Positions 16,702-24,951 of a stretch of 47,730 nucleotides of DNA are shown here, one piece after another. A program made the position numbers and the translations under genes. The notes beneath the pieces were generated by a model. The model saw only the letters and a list, made by a program, of their open reading frames with translations. It made no database searches and was not told the origin of the DNA. The stretch is taken from contig DASPOF010000105.1 in the NCBI GenBank assembly GCA_035626155.1, positions 1 to 47,730 of the forward strand, given 5' to 3'. The DNA is from DASPOF01 sp035626155 (GTDB taxonomy: Bacteria; Desulfobacterota; Binatia; Binatales; Binataceae). The stretch's first letter is position 1. The number at the start of each line of letters is the position of its first letter.

Positions 16702-17238
16702 TCAGCCTAGGATAGGCCGCCACATCTTGAGGAACTGGTCGGGAGTCATAAAGTACGGCACGAGCATCAGCGCCAGGGCGACTAGGAAGATTACCACGAT
16801 GCCTAAGCTGAGGTAGCGAAGTGCGGGTGTCATGCTCCGCAGCTTCGTAAACCAAACGCCGACTATCACCAGACACCCGCCCGTCTCAACAACGTCGAAG
16901 GTGGCGAACAACCAACTCAGACGCTGTTGGGCGGCCGGTGAAAGGAAAGTCCCCAACAGGCCGCTGACCCCCATGCACATGGCGGCTATGCTGGCGGCAA
17001 TCAGAATCACTGGACCTCCAGGCATGGGGCGAAGCACGGAGCCACAGAAAAGGACAATGACTGAGAGGTAAATCAAGATACCATACACTTCTGCCGCCAG
17101 ACCGGGGTGCTCTTCGAAGACCTTGGGCAAGTCAGCATCCGCCATTACGTCCGCTAACGCCATGATTCCCGCCATCAATCCGAGTCCCGCGGCCCACTTC
17201 AGGATGCCACGCAAGCGGTCGTTACTCTGCGGACTCAT
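16702..17238 (-). CDS. Small integral membrane protein, unknown function
   Basis: A 178-residue protein starting MSPQSNDRLRG, with about five hydrophobic segments (for example 'AAGLGLMAGIMALADVMA', 'ILIYLSVIVLFCGSVL' and 'SLGIVVIFLVALALMLV'). I do not recognise a family. The frame is open upstream to 17391, but that part is not protein-like and the ATG at 17238 is preferred; the ribosome binding site is weak. The DNA here is visibly richer in A/T than the neighbouring operons and lies between inverted REP-like elements next to an RHS remnant, suggesting acquisition. A real gene is likely but not certain. Confidence 0.6.
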   Translation of the reverse strand: MSPQSNDRLRGILKWAAGLGLMAGIMALADVMADADLPKVFEEHPGLAAEVYGILIYLSVIVLFCGSVLRPMPGGPVILIAASIAAMCMGVSGLLGTFLSPAAQQRLSWLFATFDVVETGGCLVIVGVWFTKLRSMTPALRYLSLGIVVIFLVALALMLVPYFMTPDQFLKMWRPILG

Positions 17239-17542
17239 TGCAGACCTGCACAGAGGTATATAGTTCAACCGCACATCCGAAGGCGCCTTTGGCGGCATGC
17301 ATCGTGGCGCCTCCCAATACCCTAATTTCACAGCCAGCACCCACTTCTGTGTTCTCGGTAAGCACTGCTCCGGCGCCACAAACCAGCGCACCTATCAACT
17401 GCAACCGGTCTCCCGCTAACTACCAGTGTGCGATCCATAGCCCCGCTGGATCAAATGTCAAGCGCCGGATGTCGCGTTCCTGAAATGAATGAGTTATGCG
17501 ATGGACGCGGGAGGGAATCCGGGGAGCACCGGGGAATCGCGG

Positions 17543-17594
17543 ATCCGGGATTCCTCGCGCGCGCCGGACACGCGCGCGGGAATGACGGCAAAAC
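17543..17594 (-). repeat. REP-like element, copy B (inverted relative to copy A)
   Basis: On the minus strand it reads TTTTGCCGTCATTCC, then a GC-rich palindromic core (CGCGCGCGTGTCC and GGCGCGCGCG), then GAATCCCGG. The ends match copy A at 16355-16400. Confidence 0.5.
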
Positions 17595-17664
17595 AGGAGG
17601 CGCGCGTACAACCACACGAATACTAACTCGGGTGGGCGGGGGGCGGTTGATTCGAACAGGAAGC

Positions 17665-17687
17665 GCGAAACCCAGTTTGGGTTTCGC
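17665..17687 (-). terminator. Hairpin downstream of the Gfo/Idh/MocA gene
   Basis: GCGAAACCC and GGGTTTCGC form a perfect 9-bp stem with loop AGTTT, about 50 bp past the oxidoreductase stop codon. No clean T-run follows on the minus strand, so terminator activity is a positional inference. Confidence 0.4.
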
Positions 17688-17738
17688 ATTGTTCCAGCGC
17701 TCGCCCGAGCGCGGTGCAATTGCTCTACTACGAAATTC

Positions 17739-18794
17739 TTACGGGAGCGCGACTTCGACTCCGCTCTCTGCGGCGGACTGGCGCGCGGCGATCGTCAGCG
17801 CGAGCGCGACTCGCGCCTCGGCAAGATTCTGTTGCGCGGGACGCGAGCCGGGACCTGATGCCATCGCGGCGGCGAACTCGGCGGCCATCCCGCCAAACCA
17901 TGCGGAATGGTAGGAGTCGTCGGGGATGTCGGGCACGGACAGGTCATGCGTCGAACCAGTCCGCTCGGTCAGCAGGATGCGGTCGCCCTCGATCTCGATT
18001 ATCGCCTTCTCGCCATAGATCACCGCCGAGGTGCGGCGAACCGGCGCGCGCCATGAGAGGTGCGCGGTGGCGATTCGCTCGGCTCGGAAGCGAACGCGCA
18101 AATCGGCGACATCTTCCGCGCCCGCTCCCGCCGCAGTCGAAAGGTACGCCGAGACCGCGAGTGGCGCCTCGGCGCCCATCAGCCACTGCATCAGGTAGAA
18201 GATGTGCCAGCCGTGATCGATCAGGATTCCGCCGCCTGATGCCGAATTCGATCGCCACGCGCCGCCGCTTGCCCCCGCCCCCGCGGGCGCGGTCCGCAAT
18301 CGGCTGAGCGACACGTGTCGGATCGCGCCGAGGCGTCCCGAGTCGATCGCGGCGCGCGCGGCGGCATACGGCGGCGCGTATTTCCAGTTGTGCACGCACA
18401 TCAGGATGCGGCCCTGCTTCGCGGCGAGCGTCCGCAACTCGTCGAACTCCGCAAGCGTCAGGCAGATCGGCTTCTCGACCAGCACGTGCGCGCCCGCGCC
18501 GAGCACCTGGCGGGCGCAGGCGGCGTGAAACGGCGGCGGGCTCGCAATATCGACGAAATCGGGCGCCTCGCCAGCAAGCATCAAATCGAGCCGGTCATAT
18601 ACGCGAACGTTCTTGATGAGACGAATCGCTGCGTGGCGCCGCTCCGAGATGGGATCGTGAATCGCGAGAATTCCGGTCTCCGGCCGGGAGACCCATCCCG
18701 GCAGATGAGCGCTCGCGGCCACCTCGCCGAAGCCTGAGATCGCGCCTCGGAATTTTACACGCGCGGAAATATCACTGGAGCTTGCCACGGCCAA
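17739..18794 (-). CDS. Gfo/Idh/MocA-family NAD(P)-dependent oxidoreductase
   Basis: A 351-residue oxidoreductase of the glucose-fructose oxidoreductase / inositol dehydrogenase family. The N-terminal Rossmann motif is GFGEVA (residues 21-26), the substrate-side EKP motif is at 107-109 (HVLVEKPICLT), and the C-terminal domain has 'GGGILIDHGWHIFYLMQWL', with the usual catalytic histidine region. Such enzymes oxidise or reduce sugars, inositols and amino-sugar intermediates. The start is TTG at 18794 or GTG at 18788. It is the last gene of the minus-strand group at 17.7-23.5 kb and could supply a keto-cyclitol or keto-sugar to the aminotransferase, but it is separated from that gene by two others. 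Confidence 0.9.
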   Translation of the reverse strand: MAVASSSDISARVKFRGAISGFGEVAASAHLPGWVSRPETGILAIHDPISERRHAAIRLIKNVRVYDRLDLMLAGEAPDFVDIASPPPFHAACARQVLGAGAHVLVEKPICLTLAEFDELRTLAAKQGRILMCVHNWKYAPPYAAARAAIDSGRLGAIRHVSLSRLRTAPAGAGASGGAWRSNSASGGGILIDHGWHIFYLMQWLMGAEAPLAVSAYLSTAAGAGAEDVADLRVRFRAERIATAHLSWRAPVRRTSAVIYGEKAIIEIEGDRILLTERTGSTHDLSVPDIPDDSYHSAWFGGMAAEFAAAMASGPGSRPAQQNLAEARVALALTIAARQSAAESGVEVALP

Positions 18795-18837
18795 CGCGCC
18801 GCCGATGTCGCGGCTTAGGGGTCAGCCGCGCTGGCGG

Positions 18838-19077
18838 TCACATTTCATCGAGCACGATTCGCGTGCTCAACACAAGGGCGATCGCGCCGACCGTCGAGAC
18901 CATCACGGCGCCGAACAGGTGATGCGGATGCACGCCGACGGTGCCGAACAGCCATCCGCCGATTACGCCGCCAACCATCCCGAGCAGAATATCCGCGATC
19001 ATCCCGTAACCGCCTCCGCGAATCAGTTGGCCGGCGAGCCATCCTGCGATCAAACCGACAAATATCGAACCGAGCAT
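18838..19077 (-). CDS. GlsB/YeaQ/YmgE-family small membrane protein
   Basis: A 79-residue protein with three glycine-rich hydrophobic segments (IFVGLIAGWLAGQLIRGGGYG, read as 'FVGLIAGWLAGQL', then 'LGMVGGVIGGWLFG' and the C-terminal helix). It matches the transglycosylase-associated / GlsB stress-protein family by length and glycine pattern. AAGGAGGT lies about 10 nt before the ATG, the strongest ribosome binding site in this region, suggesting high expression. Members are stress-induced; the mechanism is unknown. It probably has its own promoter in the 260-bp gap upstream. Confidence 0.88.
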   Translation of the reverse strand: MLGSIFVGLIAGWLAGQLIRGGGYGMIADILLGMVGGVIGGWLFGTVGVHPHHLFGAVMVSTVGAIALVLSTRIVLDEM

Positions 19078-19343
19078 GATTACGAGACCTCCTTAATCGC
19101 GAATCGATTGCGCCGATTGCCGAACCGCGACCATCCGGGATGAGAGCAAGCGCCCTGCCAATAAGTGGCACCGCAAAAACGGCAAGGAGGGACGCGGAAT
19201 TCGCTTGCGATAGTGCCGCCGCCGGACTGCATCCGCCACGATCGCACTGCATCGGGACTTTGCCGTCGGACCGCCGCGCGAGCGGGGTCGGCGCGCGCCC
19301 GCGCACGATCGAGAAATGATTGGGATATTTAGCGACGGGGCCG
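19078..19343. other. Intergenic region upstream of the GlsB-family gene
   Basis: About 265 bp with no supported gene; expected to hold the promoter of the small membrane protein gene. I see no clear sigma-70 boxes or repeats. Confidence 0.4.
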
Positions 19344-19820
19344 CTACTTCCAACCGAAGAAATCTTTGGCGTAAACGAAGCGGCCGAGGCCGGCGGCGCG
19401 CGCGGCCTGCTCATCGATTTCCTGGTCGCCAACCATCAGCGACGCCTTCAGATCGACTCCGTGATCACGCGCGAGTTCGAGAATCATTCCGCCCTTGGGC
19501 TTGCGGCATCCACACTTGTCCGCATCATCGTGCGGGCAGATTTTCCACGCGCCTAAGATGCCGCCGAGCTTGCGATCGAGCTCGGCCATCGCCGCCTCGA
19601 CGCGCTCCCGCGTAAGCCGTCCGCGCTTGATCCCGGCCTGATTCGAAACGACAAAAATCAGATGGTCGTGAAGCGGGCCGAGCTTCTCCGCAACTCCCGG
19701 CAGAAGCTCGACGATCACGCTGCCGCGCGCATCGAGCGGGAGCTGGCGCGTGTCATCCATCCGGACCAGCGTTCCCACGAGATCGCAGAAGATCGCCGCC
19801 TTGCCCGCATTCGCGGTCAT
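19344..19820 (-). CDS. HAD-IIIA protein, GmhB-like, with altered motif I
   Basis: A 158-residue member of the histidinol-phosphate / heptose-bisphosphate phosphatase branch. The zinc loop is complete (C95, H97, C103, C105 in CPHDDADKCGC), followed by the motif III lysine (RKPKGG, K107) and motif IV GDQEID (D132, D136); SNQAG at 59-63 is motif II. Motif I reads D13-L-V15-G-T, so the second aspartate, which normally acts as general acid, is valine. Activity may be reduced or changed. It lies 38 bp downstream of the aminotransferase gene on the same strand and may act on a phosphorylated sugar or cyclitol in the same pathway. Confidence 0.82.
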   Translation of the reverse strand: MTANAGKAAIFCDLVGTLVRMDDTRQLPLDARGSVIVELLPGVAEKLGPLHDHLIFVVSNQAGIKRGRLTRERVEAAMAELDRKLGGILGAWKICPHDDADKCGCRKPKGGMILELARDHGVDLKASLMVGDQEIDEQAARAAGLGRFVYAKDFFGWK

Positions 19821-19858
19821 GATCGTGAATTGAGCGTGCCCGGCGCCTGATCGCGAGC

Positions 19859-21220
19859 TCAGGCATCGCGCCAGCGGACGCGATCGCGCACGTGCGCGAA
19901 CACCTCGTCGATAATCGCCGCGCCGGCCTCCACCTGCGCCTCTGTAATCACCAGCGGCGGATTGATCCGCACGCGCGGGAAGTAACCCATCATCACGAGG
20001 CCGCGCTTGAGCGCTTCCTTGAAAATCAGTTCGGTCACCTTGCGGGCGAGCGGCTCCTTCGACTCGCGATCGCGTACCAGGTCGATTCCGATCATGAGGC
20101 CCTTTCCGCGCACATCGCCGACGAACTCGTATTTCTCCTTGAGTGCGGCAAGACGCCGGAGCAGCGTGGCCCCGAGCTTGCGCGAATTCTCCATCAGGCG
20201 CTCGGTCTGGATCGTCTTGATGGTTTCGGAGACGGCGACTGCGGCAAGCGGATTCCCGCCGTAGCTCGATGACGACGCGCTCGGCTTTGAAAACGGCTCG
20301 GCCGTGCTGAGTTCATCACTGAGCAACACGCCGGAAACGGGGAAGCCCGAGCCCATGCCCTTGCCGACGGTTACGATGTCGGGCTCGACGCCGCTATGCT
20401 CGACGCCCCACATCTTCCCGGTGCGTGCAAAGCCCGTGATCATCTCATCGGCGATCAGCAACGCGCCCATCTCCTCGGCAAGCGACTTGATCGCGGGCAA
20501 CCAGTCGTCGGGCGGGATCACATTGCCCGCGGTTCCCTGCATCGGCTCGACCAGGACTGCCGCGAGCGCGCCGGAGGACGCGGTCTTGATCTGCTGGCGC
20601 GCGAAATCAACGCAGAACAGCCCGCAGGCGGGATGCTCGAGCTTGAAGGGACAGCGGTAGCAGTCCGCGTAGGGCACCTGGTATTGGCCGCCCGGCAGCG
20701 GGCCGTATCCCTGCTTCGATTCGTCGCCGACCAGGCCGAGCACGCCGCCGGTCTTGCCGTGGAATCCGCCCCAGAAGCTGACGGTCTCGTACTTGCCGGT
20801 GGCTGAGCGCGCCAGGCGAAGCGCCGCCTCGACCGCCTCGGCGCCGCCGCTGTACAGATGAGCGCGCTTGAGTTTGCCGGGCGCGACTTCGCCAAGCAGG
20901 CGGAACGCCTCGGCTCTTTCCTCGGTGGCAAAAGTGCCGACCATCAGGCGCGACGCCTGGCGGGCGATCGCCTGGGCAAGCCGCGGATGGGCATGGCCGA
21001 GGCTCGCGACGGCGACGCCGGCAAAAAAATCGACGTAGGTATTGCCGTCGGCGTCGGTCAGGGTGGCGCCGTCGCCGTGGTCGAACGCGACTCCGGCGAG
21101 GAGCGAGATGCGCTGGCGGCCGGGCGCGATGTGCGCCTGCTCATCGTCGAATATCCTTCTCGATTTTGGTCCTGGAACTGCGGTCTTTATGTCTGGAAGT
21201 TTTCCGTTTGCTTTCGTCAT
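19859..21220 (-). CDS. Class III aminotransferase (PLP-dependent)
   Basis: A 453-residue fold-type I aminotransferase. Visible motifs are FHGKTGG (153-159), IADEMITGF with D258, and the PLP lysine K287 in TVGKGMGSGFP. A cysteine pattern C187-x2-C190-x8-C199-x3-C203 occurs in a segment common to the 'aspartate aminotransferase family' subgroup. The frame is open upstream to 21484, but those 88 codons overlap the ATP-grasp gene and are not protein-like, so ATG at 21220 is chosen; the ribosome binding site is poor. The class includes omega-amino acid, ornithine and the hopanoid HpnO aminotransferases. An HpnO role is possible given the nearby operon but cannot be told from motifs. Confidence 0.9.
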   Translation of the reverse strand: MTKANGKLPDIKTAVPGPKSRRIFDDEQAHIAPGRQRISLLAGVAFDHGDGATLTDADGNTYVDFFAGVAVASLGHAHPRLAQAIARQASRLMVGTFATEERAEAFRLLGEVAPGKLKRAHLYSGGAEAVEAALRLARSATGKYETVSFWGGFHGKTGGVLGLVGDESKQGYGPLPGGQYQVPYADCYRCPFKLEHPACGLFCVDFARQQIKTASSGALAAVLVEPMQGTAGNVIPPDDWLPAIKSLAEEMGALLIADEMITGFARTGKMWGVEHSGVEPDIVTVGKGMGSGFPVSGVLLSDELSTAEPFSKPSASSSSYGGNPLAAVAVSETIKTIQTERLMENSRKLGATLLRRLAALKEKYEFVGDVRGKGLMIGIDLVRDRESKEPLARKVTELIFKEALKRGLVMMGYFPRVRINPPLVITEAQVEAGAAIIDEVFAHVRDRVRWRDA

Positions 21221-21263
21221 CAGGTTGCTGATCCGGTTCGTGACCGATATCTCCCAAGCGGAT

Positions 21264-22085
21264 TCAGCGCGGGCGGTTGAGCAGCGCGAGTGCCCGGCGG
21301 GCAATCGCGCGCGCGGCCTGCCCACGCACGCGGCTGTAACTTGGCCAGTCGTTAAAGTCGATAATCGCAAATCGACCGCCAGACAAGACCGCGTCACCGC
21401 CCCAGGCCTCGAGGCCGAGCACTTTCGCCGCCTTCTCAGCCGCCTCCGAGAGCTGCCTGACCGCGGCCTCGGGAATCTCGCCATCGCTGGAGAGCGCGGA
21501 AAAATACGAGCCGGCGCTGACCCCGTAGAATTTCACGACTGCGCCGCGAAACTCCTGCTGCACGTACGCAAAACGGATTCGGCGGCGCGCGAATCCCGCG
21601 AGCGTCCGCTCGAGGTCCGCTCGTCCGAGCGCTCTCTGGACGTCATCGGCCGCAAGCGCATGCAGGTCACCGCGCTTGACGTACACGGGAGAAGATAAAT
21701 CGACCCCGGCCAGCCTGCGCAGGTCGAGCGGCAGCGCGGTCGGCACCAGCGCTCCCGCCGGCGCCGGAACCCCTGCGCGCGCCAGTCCCGCGGCGAGCAA
21801 ATCGCGATAGCAGTTGCGGATCGCAAGCGCCGAATTGATCGCGATCGCGCCGGCCTGCTCCACCTCGGCCAGCCGCCTGAGCGCGCTCTCGCCCTGGCAC
21901 ATCGCAAGCACGAGATCTGCCGGTGGAATCGAACTTGCGCCGAACGCCGCCGCATCGATTGCCGACGTCTCGACGCCCTCGCGCGCAAGCTCGGCAAGCG
22001 CTGCGTCGAGAATCGCGGCGTCGTCGGCAATCTTTCCCGGCGAATACTCGGGCTCGCGATAGACTCCGATCGCACGGTAACTCAT
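21264..22085 (-). CDS. ATP-grasp-fold protein, RimK-like
   Basis: A 273-residue protein whose second half looks like an ATP-grasp ligase. There is a nucleotide-binding strand with 'PVYVKRGDLHAL', an EFRGAVVKFYGV segment, and the metal-site region GLEAWGGDAVL followed by FAIIDFNDWPSYS (D and N positions for Mg-ATP). The first half is a pre-ATP-grasp Rossmann-like domain. Such enzymes join a carboxylate to an amine through an acyl-phosphate. Substrates unknown. ATG at 22085 overlaps the upstream nucleotidyltransferase stop (ATGA), so the two are translationally coupled; the next gene downstream is the aminotransferase, 43 bp away. Confidence 0.75.
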   Translation of the reverse strand: MSYRAIGVYREPEYSPGKIADDAAILDAALAELAREGVETSAIDAAAFGASSIPPADLVLAMCQGESALRRLAEVEQAGAIAINSALAIRNCYRDLLAAGLARAGVPAPAGALVPTALPLDLRRLAGVDLSSPVYVKRGDLHALAADDVQRALGRADLERTLAGFARRRIRFAYVQQEFRGAVVKFYGVSAGSYFSALSSDGEIPEAAVRQLSEAAEKAAKVLGLEAWGGDAVLSGGRFAIIDFNDWPSYSRVRGQAARAIARRALALLNRPR

Positions 22086-22795
22086 CGGCGGTCTCCTAAC
22101 TCCTTCACCGCAGCCTCGAGGTCGGATGCTTCGTCGATATCGATCGCGCCGCGGACCTCGAGGACGCCCAGCCGGATTCCCTCATCCACCAACATCGCGA
22201 GAAACAATCGCATCGCCGCGAGCCGTCTTTCACGAGCCCGTGCGGCGAACTCGAATATCGAGGTTGGCAGCAGGTAGACCCCAGCGGTGACAAGTGGAGT
22301 CTGCCGATCGCCCAGCGCTGTAATCAAGCCCCCTTTTGTTACGTCCGCGAAAAGCGCGCGCTTGTCGCCGCGCCAGCGGACCACTCCCAGGACCCCATCG
22401 AAGTCTGCATCGGGCGCGGGCCGCGATGCGGCGAGCGCATCGCGAGTGAACCGCGCAAGCTCCGCCTGCGGCATCACGGAATCCACCGTTGCGAGCAGGA
22501 AACGCCCGGGAGCAAGCTGCTCGCCCACCGCGAACAGCGACTCCATCGAGCTTTCCGTGTCGCGCACGATCAAGCGCAGCTCAGGCGGCATCGCAATTCC
22601 TGCGGCGCGCCGCGCGGTCTCCGAGTTAATCACCGCGACGACGGACTGCGCGCCGGCTCGCAACATCGCGCGCGTCTGTCGCACGAGCAGCGCCTCGCCC
22701 GCAAGCTCCACCAGCGGTTTGGGCAAATCGCCGGCGGTGCGCCTGAGCCGCTCGCCGCGGCCAGCCGCGATAATTGCTCCTTGCAGTCCCATCAC
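22082..22795 (-). CDS. Sugar-1-phosphate-type nucleotidyltransferase
   Basis: A 237-residue NTP transferase of the GT-A-like fold. The NTP-binding signature IIAAGRGERL is near residues 8-17, followed by LPKPLVELAG with the phosphate-contacting lysine K26; a metal-site aspartate is expected in ATVDSVMP. Members make NDP-sugars, CDP-alcohols or molybdopterin dinucleotides. Beside a CDP-alcohol phosphotransferase, a CTP-dependent enzyme making a CDP-activated alcohol is the natural guess. GTG at 22795 or ATG at 22792 overlaps the stop of the HAD gene, and the gene's own stop overlaps the ATP-grasp start. Confidence 0.85.
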   Translation of the reverse strand: MMGLQGAIIAAGRGERLRRTAGDLPKPLVELAGEALLVRQTRAMLRAGAQSVVAVINSETARRAAGIAMPPELRLIVRDTESSMESLFAVGEQLAPGRFLLATVDSVMPQAELARFTRDALAASRPAPDADFDGVLGVVRWRGDKRALFADVTKGGLITALGDRQTPLVTAGVYLLPTSIFEFAARARERRLAAMRLFLAMLVDEGIRLGVLEVRGAIDIDEASDLEAAVKELGDRR

Positions 22796-23535
22796 AAATC
22801 GAGTGCCGCGATCTCTTCGAGGGTTGCGATCGTGTGGTCAGCAACAGTCGTGCCGCCCTGGGAAGGTGCCTCAACCGGGGTGGATTGCGAGGGCGGCCGA
22901 TACCAGACCGTCGCGATGCCGATCGCGTGGGCAGGCGCACAATCCTTGGCCAGCGAGTCGCCGACCATCGCCGCCTGCGCGGGTTGCGCAGACAGAGCAT
23001 CGAGCGCTTCGCGGAAGATTCGCGGGTCGGGCTTGAATGCGCCGACGCGGCTGGAATCGATAATTGTGTCGAATAATCGCTGCATCTTCGCCTCGGCAAT
23101 GATCCGATCGAGGTTCCCGTAGAAGTTCGACACGATCCCCATACGGAAGCGCGGCTTGAGCGATTCTACTATTGCGCGGCTTCGCGCCATGCCCGCGCGC
23201 GACTCATCGACGAACGAGGCGGTAATTTGCTCGACGAGCCTATATCGATCTTTGGCGCTGGCGCCGCCGAGCCTGACTCCGATCGCCCCGCAGCCGTTCT
23301 CCTGCAGATACTCGACCTGATGGCCGACGAGGAACTGCACAAGCTCGGGCAGCCCGAAGCGTTCGAGCACCTTCCCAGCGCGATACCCGATCTGCGTGGC
23401 ATGTTCGAAAGCGGGATCGAGATGCTCGCGCGTGATATCCACGCCCGCGTCGCGATAGCTCGCGAGAAACCGATCCAACCAGTGCTTCGGCCCGTCCAGG
23501 GTGCCGCCAAAATCGAAGAGCAGGACTTTAACCAT
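22792..23535 (-). CDS. HAD-IA family hydrolase
   Basis: A 247-residue haloacid dehalogenase-superfamily hydrolase with a helical cap. Motif I is D8-F-G-G-T-L-D, with glycine at the +2 position as in a good number of HAD-IA proteins; motif II is IVSNFYGN, motif III is AFKPDPRIF and motif IV is MVGDSLAKD. A phosphatase acting on a small phosphorylated alcohol is likely. It is the first gene of the minus-strand group and is coupled to the nucleotidyltransferase by a 4-bp overlap. Its ATG lies 51 bp from the divergent CDP-alcohol phosphotransferase frame, so both directions probably share a control region. Confidence 0.87.
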   Translation of the reverse strand: MVKVLLFDFGGTLDGPKHWLDRFLASYRDAGVDITREHLDPAFEHATQIGYRAGKVLERFGLPELVQFLVGHQVEYLQENGCGAIGVRLGGASAKDRYRLVEQITASFVDESRAGMARSRAIVESLKPRFRMGIVSNFYGNLDRIIAEAKMQRLFDTIIDSSRVGAFKPDPRIFREALDALSAQPAQAAMVGDSLAKDCAPAHAIGIATVWYRPPSQSTPVEAPSQGGTTVADHTIATLEEIAALDL

Positions 23536-23586
23536 GACCGCGATCCAACGATCCTATCAGCCGGAGCCTATGCCCAGTAGACGGTC

Positions 23587-24951
23587 TTGAGCGCCTGCGA
23601 TTCACCGTCATCCGCAGGCGGGAGGATCCAAACCGGCTGGGTCACAGATGGGGGCACTTGTCAAAAGGCGTGCTACTGGCAGGAAGATTACGGCCATGTT
23701 ACTTTGACGCGCGCGGGCATTCGGTCCGGCAGCCGCGATAGGACTTTGGGAATAGAAACCGCTTTGATTGCAGCGCCCTCGCGCGCCGACAATAGCATCT
23801 TCGGGCGGACCCTGCTCGAACGGCTGATTATTTCCTGTCAACGCGCCGGGATCCAACGGTTTTATATCGCGACGCCACCCGAGCGCCGCGACGAAGTGTA
23901 CGCATCGCTCGGGAGCGTCAAGCCCGGCTCGTCAGTCGTCCTGGTGGACCGTTTCGAAGATTTGCTGGGGCGCCCCGGCTCGGTCGATCCCAGCGCCGGG
24001 TGCATCGCATTCTCGGGCAACGTCGTCTTTCATCGCTCCCAGCTTGAGCAAATCTTCGCGGACCATGCGGCGAATCCGAAGCGAGTGCTGCGGATGGTCA
24101 GCACGGACGACGATCGCAGCGGTGAAATCGCAGCCGGTCCGCTTGAGGAGTTGCTCGCCCGCGACGCTCTTGGCTCGGCGCCGCCGGCGCGGCCCGAGGG
24201 CGATCTGCCGTTTGCGCTCAACGGACGGCCGGAGGACCGCGAAGAGGCGGAACTCAGGCTGGCGCGCTCGGTGCGCCGCGAATCCGCAACCAAGGACGCC
24301 GCGATGGCGCGGCTGTTCGACCGGAAAATTTCCTGGCGGATCAGTTATCTCCTGGCGCGCACGAAAATCACGCCCAACCAGGTGACCCTCGCGAATACGG
24401 CGCTCGGGATGTTATTGGCGTGGATGTTCTCGATTCCGAGCTACGGGTGGCGCCTGGCGGCGTCGCTGCTGTTCGTGCTCTCGATCACAATCGACGGCGT
24501 TGACGGCGAACTCGCGCGCCTCCAGATGAGCGAAACCAGCTGGGGCGCCAAGCTTGATATCATCACCGACAACATCGTGCACGTCGCGGTCCTGATCGGG
24601 ATCTTCGTCGGCTGTTATCGCGCCAGTTTGAACCCGGCCTACTATTACCTGACTCCGCTGGTTCTGGGCGGGTTCGCGCTCAATGCGCTGGCTACTTACC
24701 TGGCGTTTCAAATCCGCGGCGCCGATGCGGAGAAATGGCTGACCGCGGTCGAACGATGGACCGGACGCGATTTCGCCTATTTGCTTGCCGGTTTCGCGCT
24801 GATAAACCGGCTTGAATGGTTTGCGTGGGGGACCGCTTTCGGTACCTACGTATTTGGTCTGGGCCTGATCTGGCTCACCGCCCGCAGGCGGCGGAGCCCT
24901 CGTGACGACGGACGCATCGAACCACGCGGCACGGCGCCGGAGGGTGCATGA
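23587..24951 (+). CDS. Two-domain CDP-alcohol phosphotransferase with degenerate NTP-transferase-like N-domain
   Basis: A membrane enzyme of up to 454 residues. The CDP-alcohol phosphotransferase signature is complete: D303-x2-D306-G-x2-A310-R311-x8-G320-x3-D324-x3-D328, followed by about five hydrophobic helices. Residues about 57-240 look like a nucleotidyltransferase fold ('ETALIAAPS..IFGRTLLERLI'), but the GxGxRL signature is missing. The layout recalls the bifunctional inositol-phosphate cytidylyltransferase / di-myo-inositol phosphate synthases and related lipid synthases. TTG 23587 is the longest start; TTG 23746 (beginning LGIETAL) would fit the domain better, and neither has a good ribosome binding site. 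The stop overlaps the radical SAM start (ATGA). It transfers a phospho-alcohol from CDP to an unknown acceptor. Confidence 0.87.
   Translation: MSACDSPSSAGGRIQTGWVTDGGTCQKACYWQEDYGHVTLTRAGIRSGSRDRTLGIETALIAAPSRADNSIFGRTLLERLIISCQRAGIQRFYIATPPERRDEVYASLGSVKPGSSVVLVDRFEDLLGRPGSVDPSAGCIAFSGNVVFHRSQLEQIFADHAANPKRVLRMVSTDDDRSGEIAAGPLEELLARDALGSAPPARPEGDLPFALNGRPEDREEAELRLARSVRRESATKDAAMARLFDRKISWRISYLLARTKITPNQVTLANTALGMLLAWMFSIPSYGWRLAASLLFVLSITIDGVDGELARLQMSETSWGAKLDIITDNIVHVAVLIGIFVGCYRASLNPAYYYLTPLVLGGFALNALATYLAFQIRGADAEKWLTAVERWTGRDFAYLLAGFALINRLEWFAWGTAFGTYVFGLGLIWLTARRRRSPRDDGRIEPRGTAPEGA

Larger units (their letters stand above)
17239..17738. other. Gene-poor stretch with REP-like copy B and a hairpin
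   Basis: Contains a 60-codon open frame (17222-17404, minus) rich in V, G and C without recognised family, the REP-like element at 17543-17594 and the hairpin at 17665-17687. No supported gene. Confidence 0.5.

Noticed and set aside
17222..17404. 60-codon minus-strand frame rich in V, G and C
   Set aside because: No recognised family, no ribosome binding site and overlaps the start of the membrane gene; perhaps a fragment.
17641..17700. tRNA-like GATTCGAAC next to a hairpin
   Set aside because: No matching T-stem, anticodon arm or acceptor stem can be drawn on either strand.
19859..21220. Assignment of the aminotransferase as hpnO
   Set aside because: Class III fold fits, but no distinguishing residue is visible and the gene is coupled to a different set of genes.
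21221..21484. N-terminal extension of the aminotransferase
   Set aside because: Overlaps the ATP-grasp gene, arginine-rich and not protein-like; family N-terminus starts at 21220.
22792..23535. Glycine at +2 of HAD motif I as a sign of inactivation
   Set aside because: DFGGTL is common among HAD-IA proteins, unlike the valine in the HAD-IIIA gene.
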